A stretch of DNA of 64,000 nucleotides, taken from assembly GCA_028820935.1 (NCBI GenBank), contig JAPPHZ010000051.1, positions 1 through 64,000 of the forward strand. The letters run 5' to 3'. Shown one piece after another: positions 54,616 to 63,190 of the stretch; position 1 is the first letter of the stretch, and every line of letters starts with the position of its first letter. Source of the stretch: a bacterium. GTDB taxonomy: Bacteria; Actinomycetota; Acidimicrobiia; Spongiisociales; Spongiisociaceae. Below the pieces are notes generated by a model. The model was not told where the DNA came from, made no database searches, and worked only from the letters and a program-made list of their open reading frames with translations. The translations under genes and the position numbers were made by a program.

Positions 54616-56361
54616 GGTGGCGGCCCGGGGAGCCGAGCCCTCGCCGTCCTCCGCCAGGGCGGCCAGCCCGGCCCGTAACGAGTCGGCGTCCTTGAAGGCG
54701 AGGCCGGCCCGGTGGTCGAAGTGGCTGCGGCCGATGCCCGCCGTCCAGGCCATGTCCGCCAGGCTCGAATCCGTGCTGCGATCATCGAGCCAGGCCAGGT
54801 ACCGCCCCGCCAGCTCGCCGAGTGCAATCCCTGACTTGGCCGACAGCGGCAGGAGGCGGGTCCGGCGATCACCGAGGCTTTCCGCCGGCAACGGGATACC
54901 GGCCACCGGCGGCGGCAGCGACACCGGCACGACCTGCGCGGCGCCCGCCGCCCGGTGCTCCCGGCCGCGCTCGCCATCCGGGTCGCCATGCTCCTCCACC
55001 ACGAGGTGGGCGTTCGTCCCGGATATCCCGAAGGAGTTCACCCCGGCAAGCCGTGGTCCCGGGTAATCGCTCGGCCAGTCCATCCGGGAGGAGGTGACCT
55101 TGAGGGGTAGCCGATCCCAGTCGACGCTAGGGGTGGGATCGTGGAAGTGCAGGTGCTTGGGGATCACGCCCCGGGTCACCACCAGCGCCGCCTTGATCAA
55201 TCCGGCGATGCCCGCGGCCGACTCGAGATGGCCGATGTTGGTCTTGACAGAACCGATGAGCAGGGGCCGGCCGGGCCGGCGTTCCGCTGCGAAGACGTTG
55301 GCCACGGCATCGATCTCGATCGGATCGCCCACCGCGGTCCCGGTGCCGTGCGCCTCCAGGTAGTCGATCTCCGACGAACGGACGCCCGCATCCGATAGGG
55401 CGGTCTCCATCACCTGTTCCAGTGCGGGCGTGTGGGGGACCGTGAGGCCGGTGCTGGCGCCTCCATGGTTGACCGCGGCCCCCCGGATGACCGCCCAAAC
55501 CCTGTCGCCGTCGGCCACCGCCTCGCTCAGCCGCTTCAGGACGACGACGCCGCAGCCCTCGCCCCGCACGTACCCGTTGGCGGAGGCGTCGAACGTCTTG
55601 CACTGCCCGTCGGGGGACAGCATCATCGCGTCCGCCCTCAGTTCGTAGATCCGGGTGTTGAGGATGGCCTGGACGCCGCCCACGATGGCCAGATCCGCCT
55701 TGCCCTGCTGGAGGTCCGCCACGGCGTCGTGCGCCGCCACCAGGGACGACGCGCAGGCCGCGTCCACCGCCTTGGCCGGCCCCATCAGTCCCAGGACGTA
55801 GGAGACCCGCCCGCTGGCGCCGTTCAGGTTGGTGCCGCTGAGGGCGTAGAGGCATCCGGCCGCCTCGCTTGGCTTGAGCGAGTCCACGACCATCATCCGG
55901 TACTCGTCGTTGCTGATCCCGGTGTAGACACCGGTGCGGGTTCCGCTGAGGCGGCCCGGGTCCATGCCGGCGTCCTCGAGCGCCTGCCAGCTCACCTCCA
56001 GCATCATGCGCTGCTGCGGGTCCAGAAGTTCCGCCTCGACCGGAGAGATGCGGAAGAAGGCGGCGTCGAAGCGGTCGATCCCCTCGACGAAGGCGCCGAA
56101 GCGGCATGCCTCGTTCTGCTGCTCGGCGTTGTCGAACAGGTCGGCCAGGCGTTCTCCACCCGAGCCGGGGATGCCCTCGGTCACGGTGTTGCGGCCCTCG
56201 GCCAGGACCTGCCAGAAGGACTCCAGGTTGTCGGCGCCGGGGAACCGGCACGCCATACCCACGATCGCGATCGGCTCCGCGGGCCGGAGGTCTTCCCGTC
56301 CCCTGACCGCAGGTCGGGAAGGAGGCTGTGTCGATGGACCGGTGAGGTCCTTCAGGGTCAT
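54331..56361 (-). CDS. Type I polyketide synthase, 5' part (KS1 and start of AT1, frameshifted)
   Basis: The gene starts at ATG 56361 with AGGAG upstream and no docking or loading domain. KS1 is complete: Cys203 in DAACASSL, His338 in EAHGTGTAVGDPIE and His378 in KTNIGHLESAAG. The AT then begins VAFVYTGQGSQWTGMG but the family reading ends at residue 634. A third G in the GGG at 54462-54460 shifts the frame, and the true continuation (GRPSAEGDLGDTAWEQPALY, then ALECALTALWACAGVRPS) lies in the frame of the next part. Removing one G gives a single protein of about 3443 aa. This is a real mutation or an assembly error. The residues after 634 in this frame are not meaningful. Confidence 0.82.
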   Translation of the reverse strand: MTLKDLTGPSTQPPSRPAVRGREDLRPAEPIAIVGMACRFPGADNLESFWQVLAEGRNTVTEGIPGSGGERLADLFDNAEQQNEACRFGAFVEGIDRFDAAFFRISPVEAELLDPQQRMMLEVSWQALEDAGMDPGRLSGTRTGVYTGISNDEYRMMVVDSLKPSEAAGCLYALSGTNLNGASGRVSYVLGLMGPAKAVDAACASSLVAAHDAVADLQQGKADLAIVGGVQAILNTRIYELRADAMMLSPDGQCKTFDASANGYVRGEGCGVVVLKRLSEAVADGDRVWAVIRGAAVNHGGASTGLTVPHTPALEQVMETALSDAGVRSSEIDYLEAHGTGTAVGDPIEIDAVANVFAAERRPGRPLLIGSVKTNIGHLESAAGIAGLIKAALVVTRGVIPKHLHFHDPTPSVDWDRLPLKVTSSRMDWPSDYPGPRLAGVNSFGISGTNAHLVVEEHGDPDGERGREHRAAGAAQVVPVSLPPPVAGIPLPAESLGDRRTRLLPLSAKSGIALGELAGRYLAWLDDRSTDSSLADMAWTAGIGRSHFDHRAGLAFKDADSLRAGLAALAEDGEGSAPRAATRVAFVYTGQGSQWTGMGRDLYEREPVARAVLDRCEDVFREARGASLLDVMFGPTVSGGGPGRHGVGAARPLRAGVRPDRALGLRRRPPERGDGA

Positions 56362-56485
56362 AGGGCTCTTCTCCTGAACCGCGGCGGCGCCCGGAGGAAC
56401 CGTTCAGCCCATTATCGCCAATGGTCCGTCCTTGGCAAAGCGTCGTGCCCCGTTTGTTTCCGTTGCAGAGGCGGTGGACACGGGC

Positions 56486-57508
56486 CTACCAGGCCGGCGG
56501 GGGCATCGAGCCCAGGAGTTCGATCAGGTCCACCACCCGGCTGGAGTATCCCCACTCGTTGTCGTACCACGCCACCACCTTGACGAGCCGGTCACCCAGC
56601 ACCTCGGTCCCGCCGGCGTCGAAGATGCTGGAATGGTCGTTCCCGATGATGTCGGATGACACCAGCGGCTCCTCCGAGTACTGCAGCACGTTTCTCATCG
56701 GCCCCCGCGCCGCGCTCCGCAGCGCTCCGTTCACGGCCTCGGCGGTTACGTCGGTGGACAGCTCCGCTACCAGTTCCACGAGGGACCCGTCGGGCACCGG
56801 TACCCGCATGGCCATCCCGTCCAGCCTTCCGGCGAGGGCCGGCAGCACCGTCCCGACCGCCCGGGCGGCGCCGGTGGAGGTCGGGATGATGTTCTCGGTC
56901 GCGGCCCTCGAACGGCGGAGATCCTTGTGGGGCACGTCGGCCAGCCGCTGGTCGTTCGTGTAGGCGTGGACGGTGGTCATCACGCCCCGCACGATGCCGA
57001 AGGCGTCATCGAGCACCTTGGCCACCGGGGCCAGGCAGTTGGTGGTGCAGGAGGCGTTCGAGATGATCCGGTCCGTGGCCTCGACATCGCCCTCGTTGAC
57101 CCCGAGCACGACGGTGGAATCGATGCCGTCCTTGGCGGGCACCGTGAGCAGGACCCTTCCGGCGCCGGCTGCCAGGTGCTGTTCGAGCAGATCCCGGGTA
57201 CGGAAGGCCCCGGTGGATTCGATCACCAGGTCCACGCCGAGCTCGCGCCAGGGCAGGGCTGACGGCGAGGACTCCCGAACCATCAGGATGTGGTGACCGC
57301 CCACGGTCATCCTGCCGTCCCGTACCGTCACCCTCTTTTCCAGCGTGCCCATCACCGAGTCGCGCCGGAGCAGGTAGGCGAGGACCTCATGGTCGGCCAG
57401 ATCGTTGATGGCCACCACCTCGATGGGGGAGGAGGGGCGGTCGAGGATGATCCTCAGGACCGCTCGCCCGATCCGACCGAAGCCGTTTATGGCGACCCTC
57501 GTGGTCAT
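56486..57508 (-). CDS. gap: Glyceraldehyde-3-phosphate dehydrogenase
   Basis: A 340-aa type I GAPDH with all key residues: VAINGFGRIGRAVLR, the NAD-selective Asp in INDLAD, active-site Cys154 in SNASCTTNCLAP and His181 in TTVHAYTND, then VAWYDNEWGYSSRVVD. Cytosolic, catalysing NAD-dependent oxidation of glyceraldehyde 3-phosphate to 1,3-bisphosphoglycerate. It begins 1 base after the stop of a GAPDH-like gene and ends 124 bases before the polyketide synthase on the same strand. No pgk or tpi is nearby, so it is not in the usual glycolytic cluster. A second-copy or self-resistance role is possible. Confidence 0.9.
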   Translation of the reverse strand: MTTRVAINGFGRIGRAVLRIILDRPSSPIEVVAINDLADHEVLAYLLRRDSVMGTLEKRVTVRDGRMTVGGHHILMVRESSPSALPWRELGVDLVIESTGAFRTRDLLEQHLAAGAGRVLLTVPAKDGIDSTVVLGVNEGDVEATDRIISNASCTTNCLAPVAKVLDDAFGIVRGVMTTVHAYTNDQRLADVPHKDLRRSRAATENIIPTSTGAARAVGTVLPALAGRLDGMAMRVPVPDGSLVELVAELSTDVTAEAVNGALRSAARGPMRNVLQYSEEPLVSSDIIGNDHSSIFDAGGTEVLGDRLVKVVAWYDNEWGYSSRVVDLIELLGSMPPPAW

Positions 57509-57509
57509 G

Positions 57510-58514
57510 TCACGCCCCCTCGGAGTGGTACCGGCGGAGCAACTCGACGATGCGGGCCGAGTAGCCCCAGCCCGTGTCGAACCAGACGATCGTCTTGAGG
57601 AGGTTGCCTCCGATCACCATCGTGGACAGGCTGTCGAAAATGCCCGAGAAGGTCGAGCCTCGCACGTCACTCGAGACGATCGGGTCTTCGGTGAAGCCGA
57701 AGACACCCGGATAGCCGCGACATGCCTCCCTCACCGCCGCGTTCACCTCGCTCACGGTGGTCTCGGTCCGGAGACGGGTCACCGCGTCTACAGTCGATCC
57801 GTCATCGACGGGGACGTTGAGGGCCTTGGAGGAAATCCGCCCCGCCAGGTGGGGAAAGACGCCGGACAGGATGTCATCGGTGTTGCTGGTGACCGGGATG
57901 ATGTTCTCGCCCGCCGCCCTGCTGGCCCGGAAACCCCCGCTGGGCACGTCGCCGAGCCGGGCGCGGTTGGTATAGGCGTGGATGGTGGTGAAGAACATCT
58001 GGTCGATCCCGAAGTGCCGGTCGAGGACCTGGATCAGGGGGGCTATGGCGTTCGAGGTGTTGGAGCCCGTGGCCACGATCGGCGGATCGCCGTCGAGCAC
58101 GCGGTCCGTCACGCCGCTGAGCAGGAGTGGGAGATCGCCGGGTTCCTCCGGTGTCGAGGCCAGGATCACCCTCTTGGCACCGGCGCTCAGATGCCGGCTG
58201 CACCACTCGGCCGTCCGGTACTTGCCGGTGGCTTGCACGACCGTCTCCACCCCGAGCGCCGCCCAGTCCACGTCTCCCGGCTCGACCCCTTCGATGAGGG
58301 GGATGCGGGAATCTCCGACCACCAGGATGCCGTCCTCGAGCGACACCGGCTCCGGGAAGGGGCCGTAGATCGAGTCGTACTGGAGCAGGTACGCCAGGGC
58401 CTCCGGGTCCGCGATGTCGCTGATCGCAGCCACGCGTGCCTTCTCGTCGCCGCCGATCTGGCGGAACACGTTGCGGCCGATACGGCCGAAGCCCATCAGA
58501 CCGATCGTCACCAA
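57510..58514 (-). CDS. GAPDH-like protein lacking the catalytic Cys
   Basis: A 334-aa GAPDH fold: TIGLMGFGRIGRNVFRQI, DSIYGPFPEPV, FTTIHAYTNRARLGDV (catalytic His179 kept) and IVWFDTGWGYSARIVELL. The active-site motif SNASCTTNCLAP is replaced by GSNTSNAIAP, so Asn152 stands in place of the nucleophilic Cys and the second Cys is Ala. The rest of the chain is full length and undamaged, so this is a conserved, probably non-dehydrogenase paralogue rather than a decayed gene. It is 1 base upstream of an intact gap. It may bind NAD or form mixed tetramers, or have another activity. Function is unknown. Confidence 0.85.
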   Translation of the reverse strand: MVTIGLMGFGRIGRNVFRQIGGDEKARVAAISDIADPEALAYLLQYDSIYGPFPEPVSLEDGILVVGDSRIPLIEGVEPGDVDWAALGVETVVQATGKYRTAEWCSRHLSAGAKRVILASTPEEPGDLPLLLSGVTDRVLDGDPPIVATGSNTSNAIAPLIQVLDRHFGIDQMFFTTIHAYTNRARLGDVPSGGFRASRAAGENIIPVTSNTDDILSGVFPHLAGRISSKALNVPVDDGSTVDAVTRLRTETTVSEVNAAVREACRGYPGVFGFTEDPIVSSDVRGSTFSGIFDSLSTMVIGGNLLKTIVWFDTGWGYSARIVELLRRYHSEGA

Positions 58515-58613
58515 TTGCCCCTTCTCTCCGGGAAGCTGGGGAGTCTACAGTTTCGGAGGCTCCGGCTTGCCGGCCCTGCCCGGGGCGCCGGACGCCCGAT
58601 CCGTACCCGGCCT

Positions 58614-59657
58614 TCAGGCCGGTCTGATCGCCCGGCCCCGGCGGGCCGACTCGTAGAGGGCTTCCATCACCGCGGTGGTGCGGCGGCCCTCCCGCCCGTC
58701 CACCAGCGGCGGGCGGCCCTCGGCGACCGCGGCCACGAAGTCCTCCATCTGGAGGTGATGCAGGCTCGAGTCGGCGTAGCCGGCCTGGGTAAGAGTGTCT
58801 CCACGGTCCACCGGCCCGGCGTTCATCAGCTCGTCGATCTCGGGAGAAGGACCCCCGGGCACCTCCCATTGCGACAGCCGGTCATCGACCATGCCCACCG
58901 TCCCCTCGGTGCCGCGGATGGTGAGGGTCCGGGGTTCGGGAGGCACGGCGGCGGTGGTGCTCAGCAGGGTGGCCAGCGCGCCGTTGGCGAACCGGAGCAA
59001 ACCCACTGTGATGTCCTCCACCTCGATGCGGTGGAGGGGCGAGGTGCTGTAGAAGGCGATCGCCTCCTCCACGTCGCCCAGCATCCACAGCATCAGGTCC
59101 AGGGTGTGGCTGGTCTGGGTCACCAGCGAACCACCTCCCTCGGAGGCCCACTTACCCCGCCATTCACCCGAGTCGTAGTAGGGCTGATCGCGGTAGAACA
59201 GTCCGGTGCACTCCGCCATGAGAGGCCGCCCGATCTGACCGCCGGCGACCGCATCCTTCATCCGGAGGGCGGTCTCCAGGAAGCGGTACATGTAGATGCA
59301 GCCCAGGGTCACCCCGGCCGCGTGGCAGGCCTCGATCATCCGGTCGGCGTCGGCCACGGTGGCCGCGACGGGCTTCTCGGTGAGGACGTGGAGACCCTGG
59401 GCGGCCGCTGCGATGGTCATCCGGGCGTGGTCGCCGGTCGGCGACGCCACGCACACCGCGTCGATGTCCGACCGGATCAGGTCGCGCCAGTCGGTGTGGA
59501 CCTCGGTCACCCCGTATCCGGCGCCGAAGTCGGTGGCCCGCTGCCGGTTGCGGGAGCAGACCGACACGAGCCGGGCGCCGCCGGGGCGTCCGGCCAGGGC
59601 GCCTGCGAAGAGATGGCCGCCTCCCCCGGTACCGATCAGGCCGAAGCGGAGGCTCAT
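58614..59657 (-). CDS. Gfo/Idh/MocA-family oxidoreductase
   Basis: A 347-aa NAD(P)-dependent enzyme from ATG 59657 (an in-frame extension upstream lacks family sequence). The N-terminal Rossmann motif LRFGLIGTGGGGHLFAGAL is followed by DIDAVCVASPTGDHARMT and the Gfo/Idh hallmark GLHVLTEKPVAATVADAD with the Lys-Pro pair. The C-terminal part has GGGSLVTQTSHTLDLMLWML. Members oxidise sugar or inositol-type substrates. It is divergent from the NicX-like gene, with 87 bp between starts, and lies 99 bp upstream of the GAPDH-like gene. Confidence 0.88.
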   Translation of the reverse strand: MSLRFGLIGTGGGGHLFAGALAGRPGGARLVSVCSRNRQRATDFGAGYGVTEVHTDWRDLIRSDIDAVCVASPTGDHARMTIAAAAQGLHVLTEKPVAATVADADRMIEACHAAGVTLGCIYMYRFLETALRMKDAVAGGQIGRPLMAECTGLFYRDQPYYDSGEWRGKWASEGGGSLVTQTSHTLDLMLWMLGDVEEAIAFYSTSPLHRIEVEDITVGLLRFANGALATLLSTTAAVPPEPRTLTIRGTEGTVGMVDDRLSQWEVPGGPSPEIDELMNAGPVDRGDTLTQAGYADSSLHHLQMEDFVAAVAEGRPPLVDGREGRRTTAVMEALYESARRGRAIRPA

Positions 59658-59744
59658 GCCGGGGGAAAGGAGGTGGGGCGAAGGAGGGAGGCCCTCAACA
59701 TCGGCCGTAGTATACGCCCGCAGTAGCCCCCGGAAGGTGGTCCC

Positions 59745-60794
59745 ATGCGCCGAGTCCCCACCACTGCCGCGGCCGGCGCGGAGCTGGTCCCGCTCTTCCG
59801 GGACCACTTGGAGTTGTGCAACGTGCAGCCTGGAGAGACGGTGCTCGGGTTCACCGACACCATGAGCAACCAGGTGTACAACATCGCGCTGGCGGCGGCG
59901 GCGCGGGTGTTGGGCGCCGATTACTTCCAGATCACGGTGGCCGCCGACGAGAGCTGGATGAAGTCCCAGGCCATCGTCGATGCCTGGAAGGGATCCGACC
60001 TGGTGGTGGCAACGCCCACCACGGAGTGGATCTACAGCGACGCCCACAACGCGGCCCTCGACGCCGGGGCGCGCACCTTGATGCTCCTGGAACCCGAGGA
60101 CATGCTCCGCCGCATGTTCCCCATCCCCGAGATACGGCGCCGGGCGGAGGTCAGCGAGGCCCTGCTGGCGGCCGGCACCACCCTGCACATCGAGTCCGAG
60201 GCGGGGACAGATCTCACCCTGAGCTACGAGGGGCGACCGGTCATGACCCAGTACGGGTACACGGACACGCCGGGGCGCTGGGACCACTGGCCCTCAGGCC
60301 AGGTCGTGGTGGCGCCGCTGGAGCATTCGGCGGAGGGAACGCTGGTGCTGGACGAGGGTGACTGCTTGCTCAACCTGGGTCGCTACGTGATGTCTCCCGT
60401 CCGGATGGAGCTCCGGGAGGGGAGCATCGTCTCCATCGAGGGCGGAACCGACGCCCAGCTCGCGCAGGATCACTTCGAGGCGCCCCGGGACAGGCGCTCC
60501 TACGGCGTGTCCCACATCGGATGGGGATACGAGCACCGGGCCAACTGGAACGCCCTGGGCCTTCGCTTCTGGGAGAGTGGCGGCGTGATGGACACCGAGA
60601 GCTACTACGGCAACATGCTGATCGCCTTCGGCGCTAATTTCGTGCGTCTCCTCAAGGGAGAGAACCGGGCTCCGTTCCACTTCGACATCCCCACCCGCAA
60701 CCACTCCATCTGGGTGGACGACCGCCAGATCATCGACAGGGGGAACTTCGTCATCCCCGAGTTGCAGCTCGACTACCAGGGAGGAAGCGAATGA
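59745..60794 (+). CDS. 2,5-dihydroxypyridine dioxygenase-like (NicX/M29 fold) protein
   Basis: A 349-aa protein closely resembling NicX: VMTQYGYTDTPGRWDHWPSG, SAEGTLVLDEGDCLLNLGRY, YGVSHIGWGYEHRANWNALG and PFHFDIPTRNHSIWVDD. The His in SHIGWG and the H-x-D in FHFDIP correspond to the iron-binding residues of the ring-cleaving dioxygenase. NicX opens 2,5-dihydroxypyridine in nicotinate degradation. The fold also occurs in M29 aminopeptidases. The downstream overlapping amidohydrolase could act on the ring-opened amide, but nicD, nicE and nicF homologues are not seen. The substrate is therefore open. Confidence 0.82.
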   Translation: MRRVPTTAAAGAELVPLFRDHLELCNVQPGETVLGFTDTMSNQVYNIALAAAARVLGADYFQITVAADESWMKSQAIVDAWKGSDLVVATPTTEWIYSDAHNAALDAGARTLMLLEPEDMLRRMFPIPEIRRRAEVSEALLAAGTTLHIESEAGTDLTLSYEGRPVMTQYGYTDTPGRWDHWPSGQVVVAPLEHSAEGTLVLDEGDCLLNLGRYVMSPVRMELREGSIVSIEGGTDAQLAQDHFEAPRDRRSYGVSHIGWGYEHRANWNALGLRFWESGGVMDTESYYGNMLIAFGANFVRLLKGENRAPFHFDIPTRNHSIWVDDRQIIDRGNFVIPELQLDYQGGSE

Positions 60795-62032
60795 CCAGTC
60801 TCGTGATCCGCAACGCCGAATTGCTGGACTGCACCGGCGCCGACCCGCTGGCGGGCATGGACGTGGCCGTGTCGGGGTCGTCGATCAGCGGGGTCGGACC
60901 CGGCGTGGGAAGTTCCCCGGACCAAGTGATCGACGCGACCGGACTGACCCTGATGCCGGGTTTGACCGATGCCCATGTCCATATGGGCCTGGTGTCGTCG
61001 GCGGGCGATGTGGGTGACCTGCCCTGGATCGACTACGTGTTCACCGTGCGGAGGGTGATCGAGAACACCCTCCAGGAGGGGTTTACCACCGTCCGGGACG
61101 CGGGGGGTCTGGACCCGCGCTGGGCTCGACTGGTCGAACAGGGTGTGATAGACGGGCCGCGCATCCTCCCGTCGGGATCGGTGCTTTCCCAGACCGGCGG
61201 CCACGGGGACCTGAGACATGCCCACCACCACGCCCACCCCCAGGGCAGTATCCCGGGACTGTCGGCCACCCCCGAGGTGGTGGACGGCCCCGACCAGGTA
61301 CGCAAAGCGGCCCGTGAACAGCTTCGCAAGGGTGCCACCCAGGTGAAGGTGTTCAGCTCCGGTGGGGTTCTGTCGCCGACCGATCCCTTCGACAGCCTCC
61401 AGTTCAGCTACGAGGAGCTGCGCGCCGCGGTGGAGGCGGCCGCCGACTGGCACACCTACGTACTGGCCCACTGCCACACCTCTGATGCCATCCGCCGGGC
61501 CCTCTCGGCCGGGATCCGCTCCATCGAGCACGCCAGCATCCTGGATGAGGATGCCGCCCAGCGGATCGTGGACTCCGACGCCTTTGCGGTGGTCACTTTG
61601 GCGGTCAAGTACGACCTGCTGGAGAATCCGGAGCAAGCCGGCCTCACCTCGTCCCAACTCTCCAAGCTGCAGGCGGTGGAGTCGGAGGTAGGCAGGAGCA
61701 TCGAGATCATGGGAGAAACCGGGGTCAGGGTCGGTTCGGGATCCGACATCGTCGGTCCTCTCCAGGACAGGCGTGGTCGGGAGTTACCCAACAAGGCCCG
61801 GTTCATGGGCGCGGCGGAAGCCATCACCACCGCAACCACGACCAACGCCCGGATCTTCTACATGGAGGACCGGATCGGCACTGTCGAAGTGGGCAAGGAG
61901 GCGGACCTGATCCTGGTGGACGGCCAACCGCTCGACGAGATCGGAGCGCTCGCCGACCCCGACCGGATCGTGGCGGTCATCAAGGGAGGCCGTGTCTACA
62001 AGGACACCCAGGGCCGCTGCTCGTCCACCTAG
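60791..62032 (+). CDS. Metal-dependent amidohydrolase
   Basis: A 413-aa TIM-barrel amidohydrolase of the imidazolonepropionase/prolidase-like group. Metal ligands: GLTDAHVHMG (HxH), Lys in TQVKVFSSGGVLSP (likely carbamylated), His in LAHCHTSDA and IEHASILDED, and Asp in GSGSDIVGP. Its ATG overlaps the dioxygenase stop (ATGA), so the two are translated together and may act in sequence. It hydrolyses an amide or cyclic amide in the cytosol. The substrate is not identifiable. Confidence 0.88.
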   Translation: MTSLVIRNAELLDCTGADPLAGMDVAVSGSSISGVGPGVGSSPDQVIDATGLTLMPGLTDAHVHMGLVSSAGDVGDLPWIDYVFTVRRVIENTLQEGFTTVRDAGGLDPRWARLVEQGVIDGPRILPSGSVLSQTGGHGDLRHAHHHAHPQGSIPGLSATPEVVDGPDQVRKAAREQLRKGATQVKVFSSGGVLSPTDPFDSLQFSYEELRAAVEAAADWHTYVLAHCHTSDAIRRALSAGIRSIEHASILDEDAAQRIVDSDAFAVVTLAVKYDLLENPEQAGLTSSQLSKLQAVESEVGRSIEIMGETGVRVGSGSDIVGPLQDRRGRELPNKARFMGAAEAITTATTTNARIFYMEDRIGTVEVGKEADLILVDGQPLDEIGALADPDRIVAVIKGGRVYKDTQGRCSST

Positions 62033-62062
62033 ATTCCGGGCAGGAGGGCACGGACCGGTGAG

Positions 62063-62977
62063 ATGACGGCGCCGCCCGATCGACGACAGATCCGGATCCC
62101 TGGCGGGGAGTTCCTGATGGGATCCGACCACCACTATCCCGAGGAACGTCCCGCCCGCGAGGTGCGGGTGGACCCCTTCCGGATCGATGCCTACCCGGTC
62201 ACCAACCGCCGGTTCATGGAGTTCGTAGCCGACACCGGCTACGTGACCTTCGCCGAGCGTCCTCCCGATCCCAGTCTCTACCCGGGGGCTCGTCCGGCGG
62301 ACCTGGTGCCGGGCTCGCTGGTGTTCGGGATGACGGACGGGCCTGTGGACCTGGGGGACTTCCGCAACTGGTGGGCATGGACGCCGGGCGCCGACTGGCG
62401 CCGGCCGCTCGGGCCCGGCTCGTCGCTGGATGGGCTGGACGACCATCCCGTGGTGCACGTCGCCTACCCCGACGCGGTGGCCTTCGCCCGCTGGGCCGGC
62501 ATGCGCCTCCCGTCGGAGGCCCAGTGGGAGTATGCCGCCCGGGGAGGTCTCGAGGGAGCCGAGTTCGCCTGGGGCGATCAGGACTTCCAGGAGACAATGC
62601 CTCGCGCCAACACCTGGCAGGGCCGGTTCCCCTACGAGAACACGGAGCTGGACGGCTGGACCCGGACCAGCCCGGCCGGCTCCTACGCCCCCAACGGCTA
62701 CGGCCTGTACGACATGATCGGCAACGTCTGGGAGTGGACCTCCACCCGCTACCGGGAGGGGCCACCGACGGCCGGGTCAAGGTGTTGCGGCCCGCCCAGG
62801 AGCGAGCAGCACACCCTGATCCACAAACCGGACCCCTTCCCCTCCCGCACCATCAAGGGCGGGTCGCACCTGTGCACGATCCAGTACTGCTTCCGCTACC
62901 GCCCGGCTGCCCGCCAGCCGCAGACGATCGACACCTCCGCCGGGCACATCGGGTTCCGCTGCGTATCGCCCGCATGA
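62063..62977 (+). CDS. Formylglycine-generating enzyme (sulfatase activator)
   Basis: A 304-aa FGE/SUMF1-type protein. Starts IRIPGGEFLMGSDHHYPEERPAREV, has AYPVTNRRFMEFV, HPVVHVAYPDAVAFARWAG and RLPSEAQWEYAARGG, and ends IGNVWEWTSTRYREG then KGGSHLCTIQYCFRYRP. The two Cys of LCTIQYC match the paired active-site Cys of SUMF1 that oxidise the sulfatase CxPSR Cys to formylglycine with copper and O2. The whole family chain, including SAGHIGFRC, is present, so this is likely an active FGE rather than a generic SUMF-like protein. It follows the amidohydrolase by 30 bases. The two CAPSR sulfatases at 42959-46002 are natural clients. Confidence 0.9.
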   Translation: MTAPPDRRQIRIPGGEFLMGSDHHYPEERPAREVRVDPFRIDAYPVTNRRFMEFVADTGYVTFAERPPDPSLYPGARPADLVPGSLVFGMTDGPVDLGDFRNWWAWTPGADWRRPLGPGSSLDGLDDHPVVHVAYPDAVAFARWAGMRLPSEAQWEYAARGGLEGAEFAWGDQDFQETMPRANTWQGRFPYENTELDGWTRTSPAGSYAPNGYGLYDMIGNVWEWTSTRYREGPPTAGSRCCGPPRSEQHTLIHKPDPFPSRTIKGGSHLCTIQYCFRYRPAARQPQTIDTSAGHIGFRCVSPA

Positions 62978-63034
62978 CTCTGACTCTCGGCGGGGACCAT
63001 GGGAGGCCACCCCCTTCGCGCCGCGGCGCACTGA

Positions 63035-63120
63035 TCCTGAGGATTAGGGCGTCATTTTTGGTGCGGTGATCCTCAGGTTCGGGAGCCGTGGTGTTCCTGA
63101 GGTTCAGGGCGTCATATTTG
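63035..63120. repeat. Two direct repeats, 26 bp, 60 bp apart
   Basis: TCCTGAGGATTAGGGCGTCA and 6 further bases at 63035-63060 recur at 63095-63120 with 3 mismatches. Another, inverted, fragment TCCTCAGG lies between them. They are in the 470-bp gap after the FGE gene, which otherwise has no gene I can support. They may be relics of an intergenic repeat family. Confidence 0.7.
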
Positions 63121-63127
63121 ACGCCCT
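63106..63127. terminator. Perfect 9-bp hairpin downstream of the FGE gene
   Basis: AGGGCGTCA, loop TATT, TGACGCCCT. It overlaps the second direct repeat and would fold strongly in RNA from either strand. It may end transcription of the plus-strand operon ending at 62977 or the incoming minus-strand gene. Confidence 0.45.
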
Positions 63128-63152
63128 CTGCCTCAAGAATGTCCTGAAGTCC

Positions 63153-63190
63153 CCGAACTCGCGAAAAAAGCAGGCCGAACTCGCGAAAAA
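63153..63190. repeat. Short direct repeat CCGAACTCGCGAAAAA
   Basis: Two copies 22 bases apart (63153-63168 and 63175-63190), with a related GAACGCGAAAAACTC at about 63411. No coding frame is convincing in the surrounding 63128-63447 stretch. Confidence 0.55.

Noticed and set aside
57405-59726. Plus-strand open frame of about 770 codons opposite the GAPDH and oxidoreductase genes
   Set aside because: The product is Arg/Gly/His-rich low-information sequence, antisense to clearly conserved enzymes.
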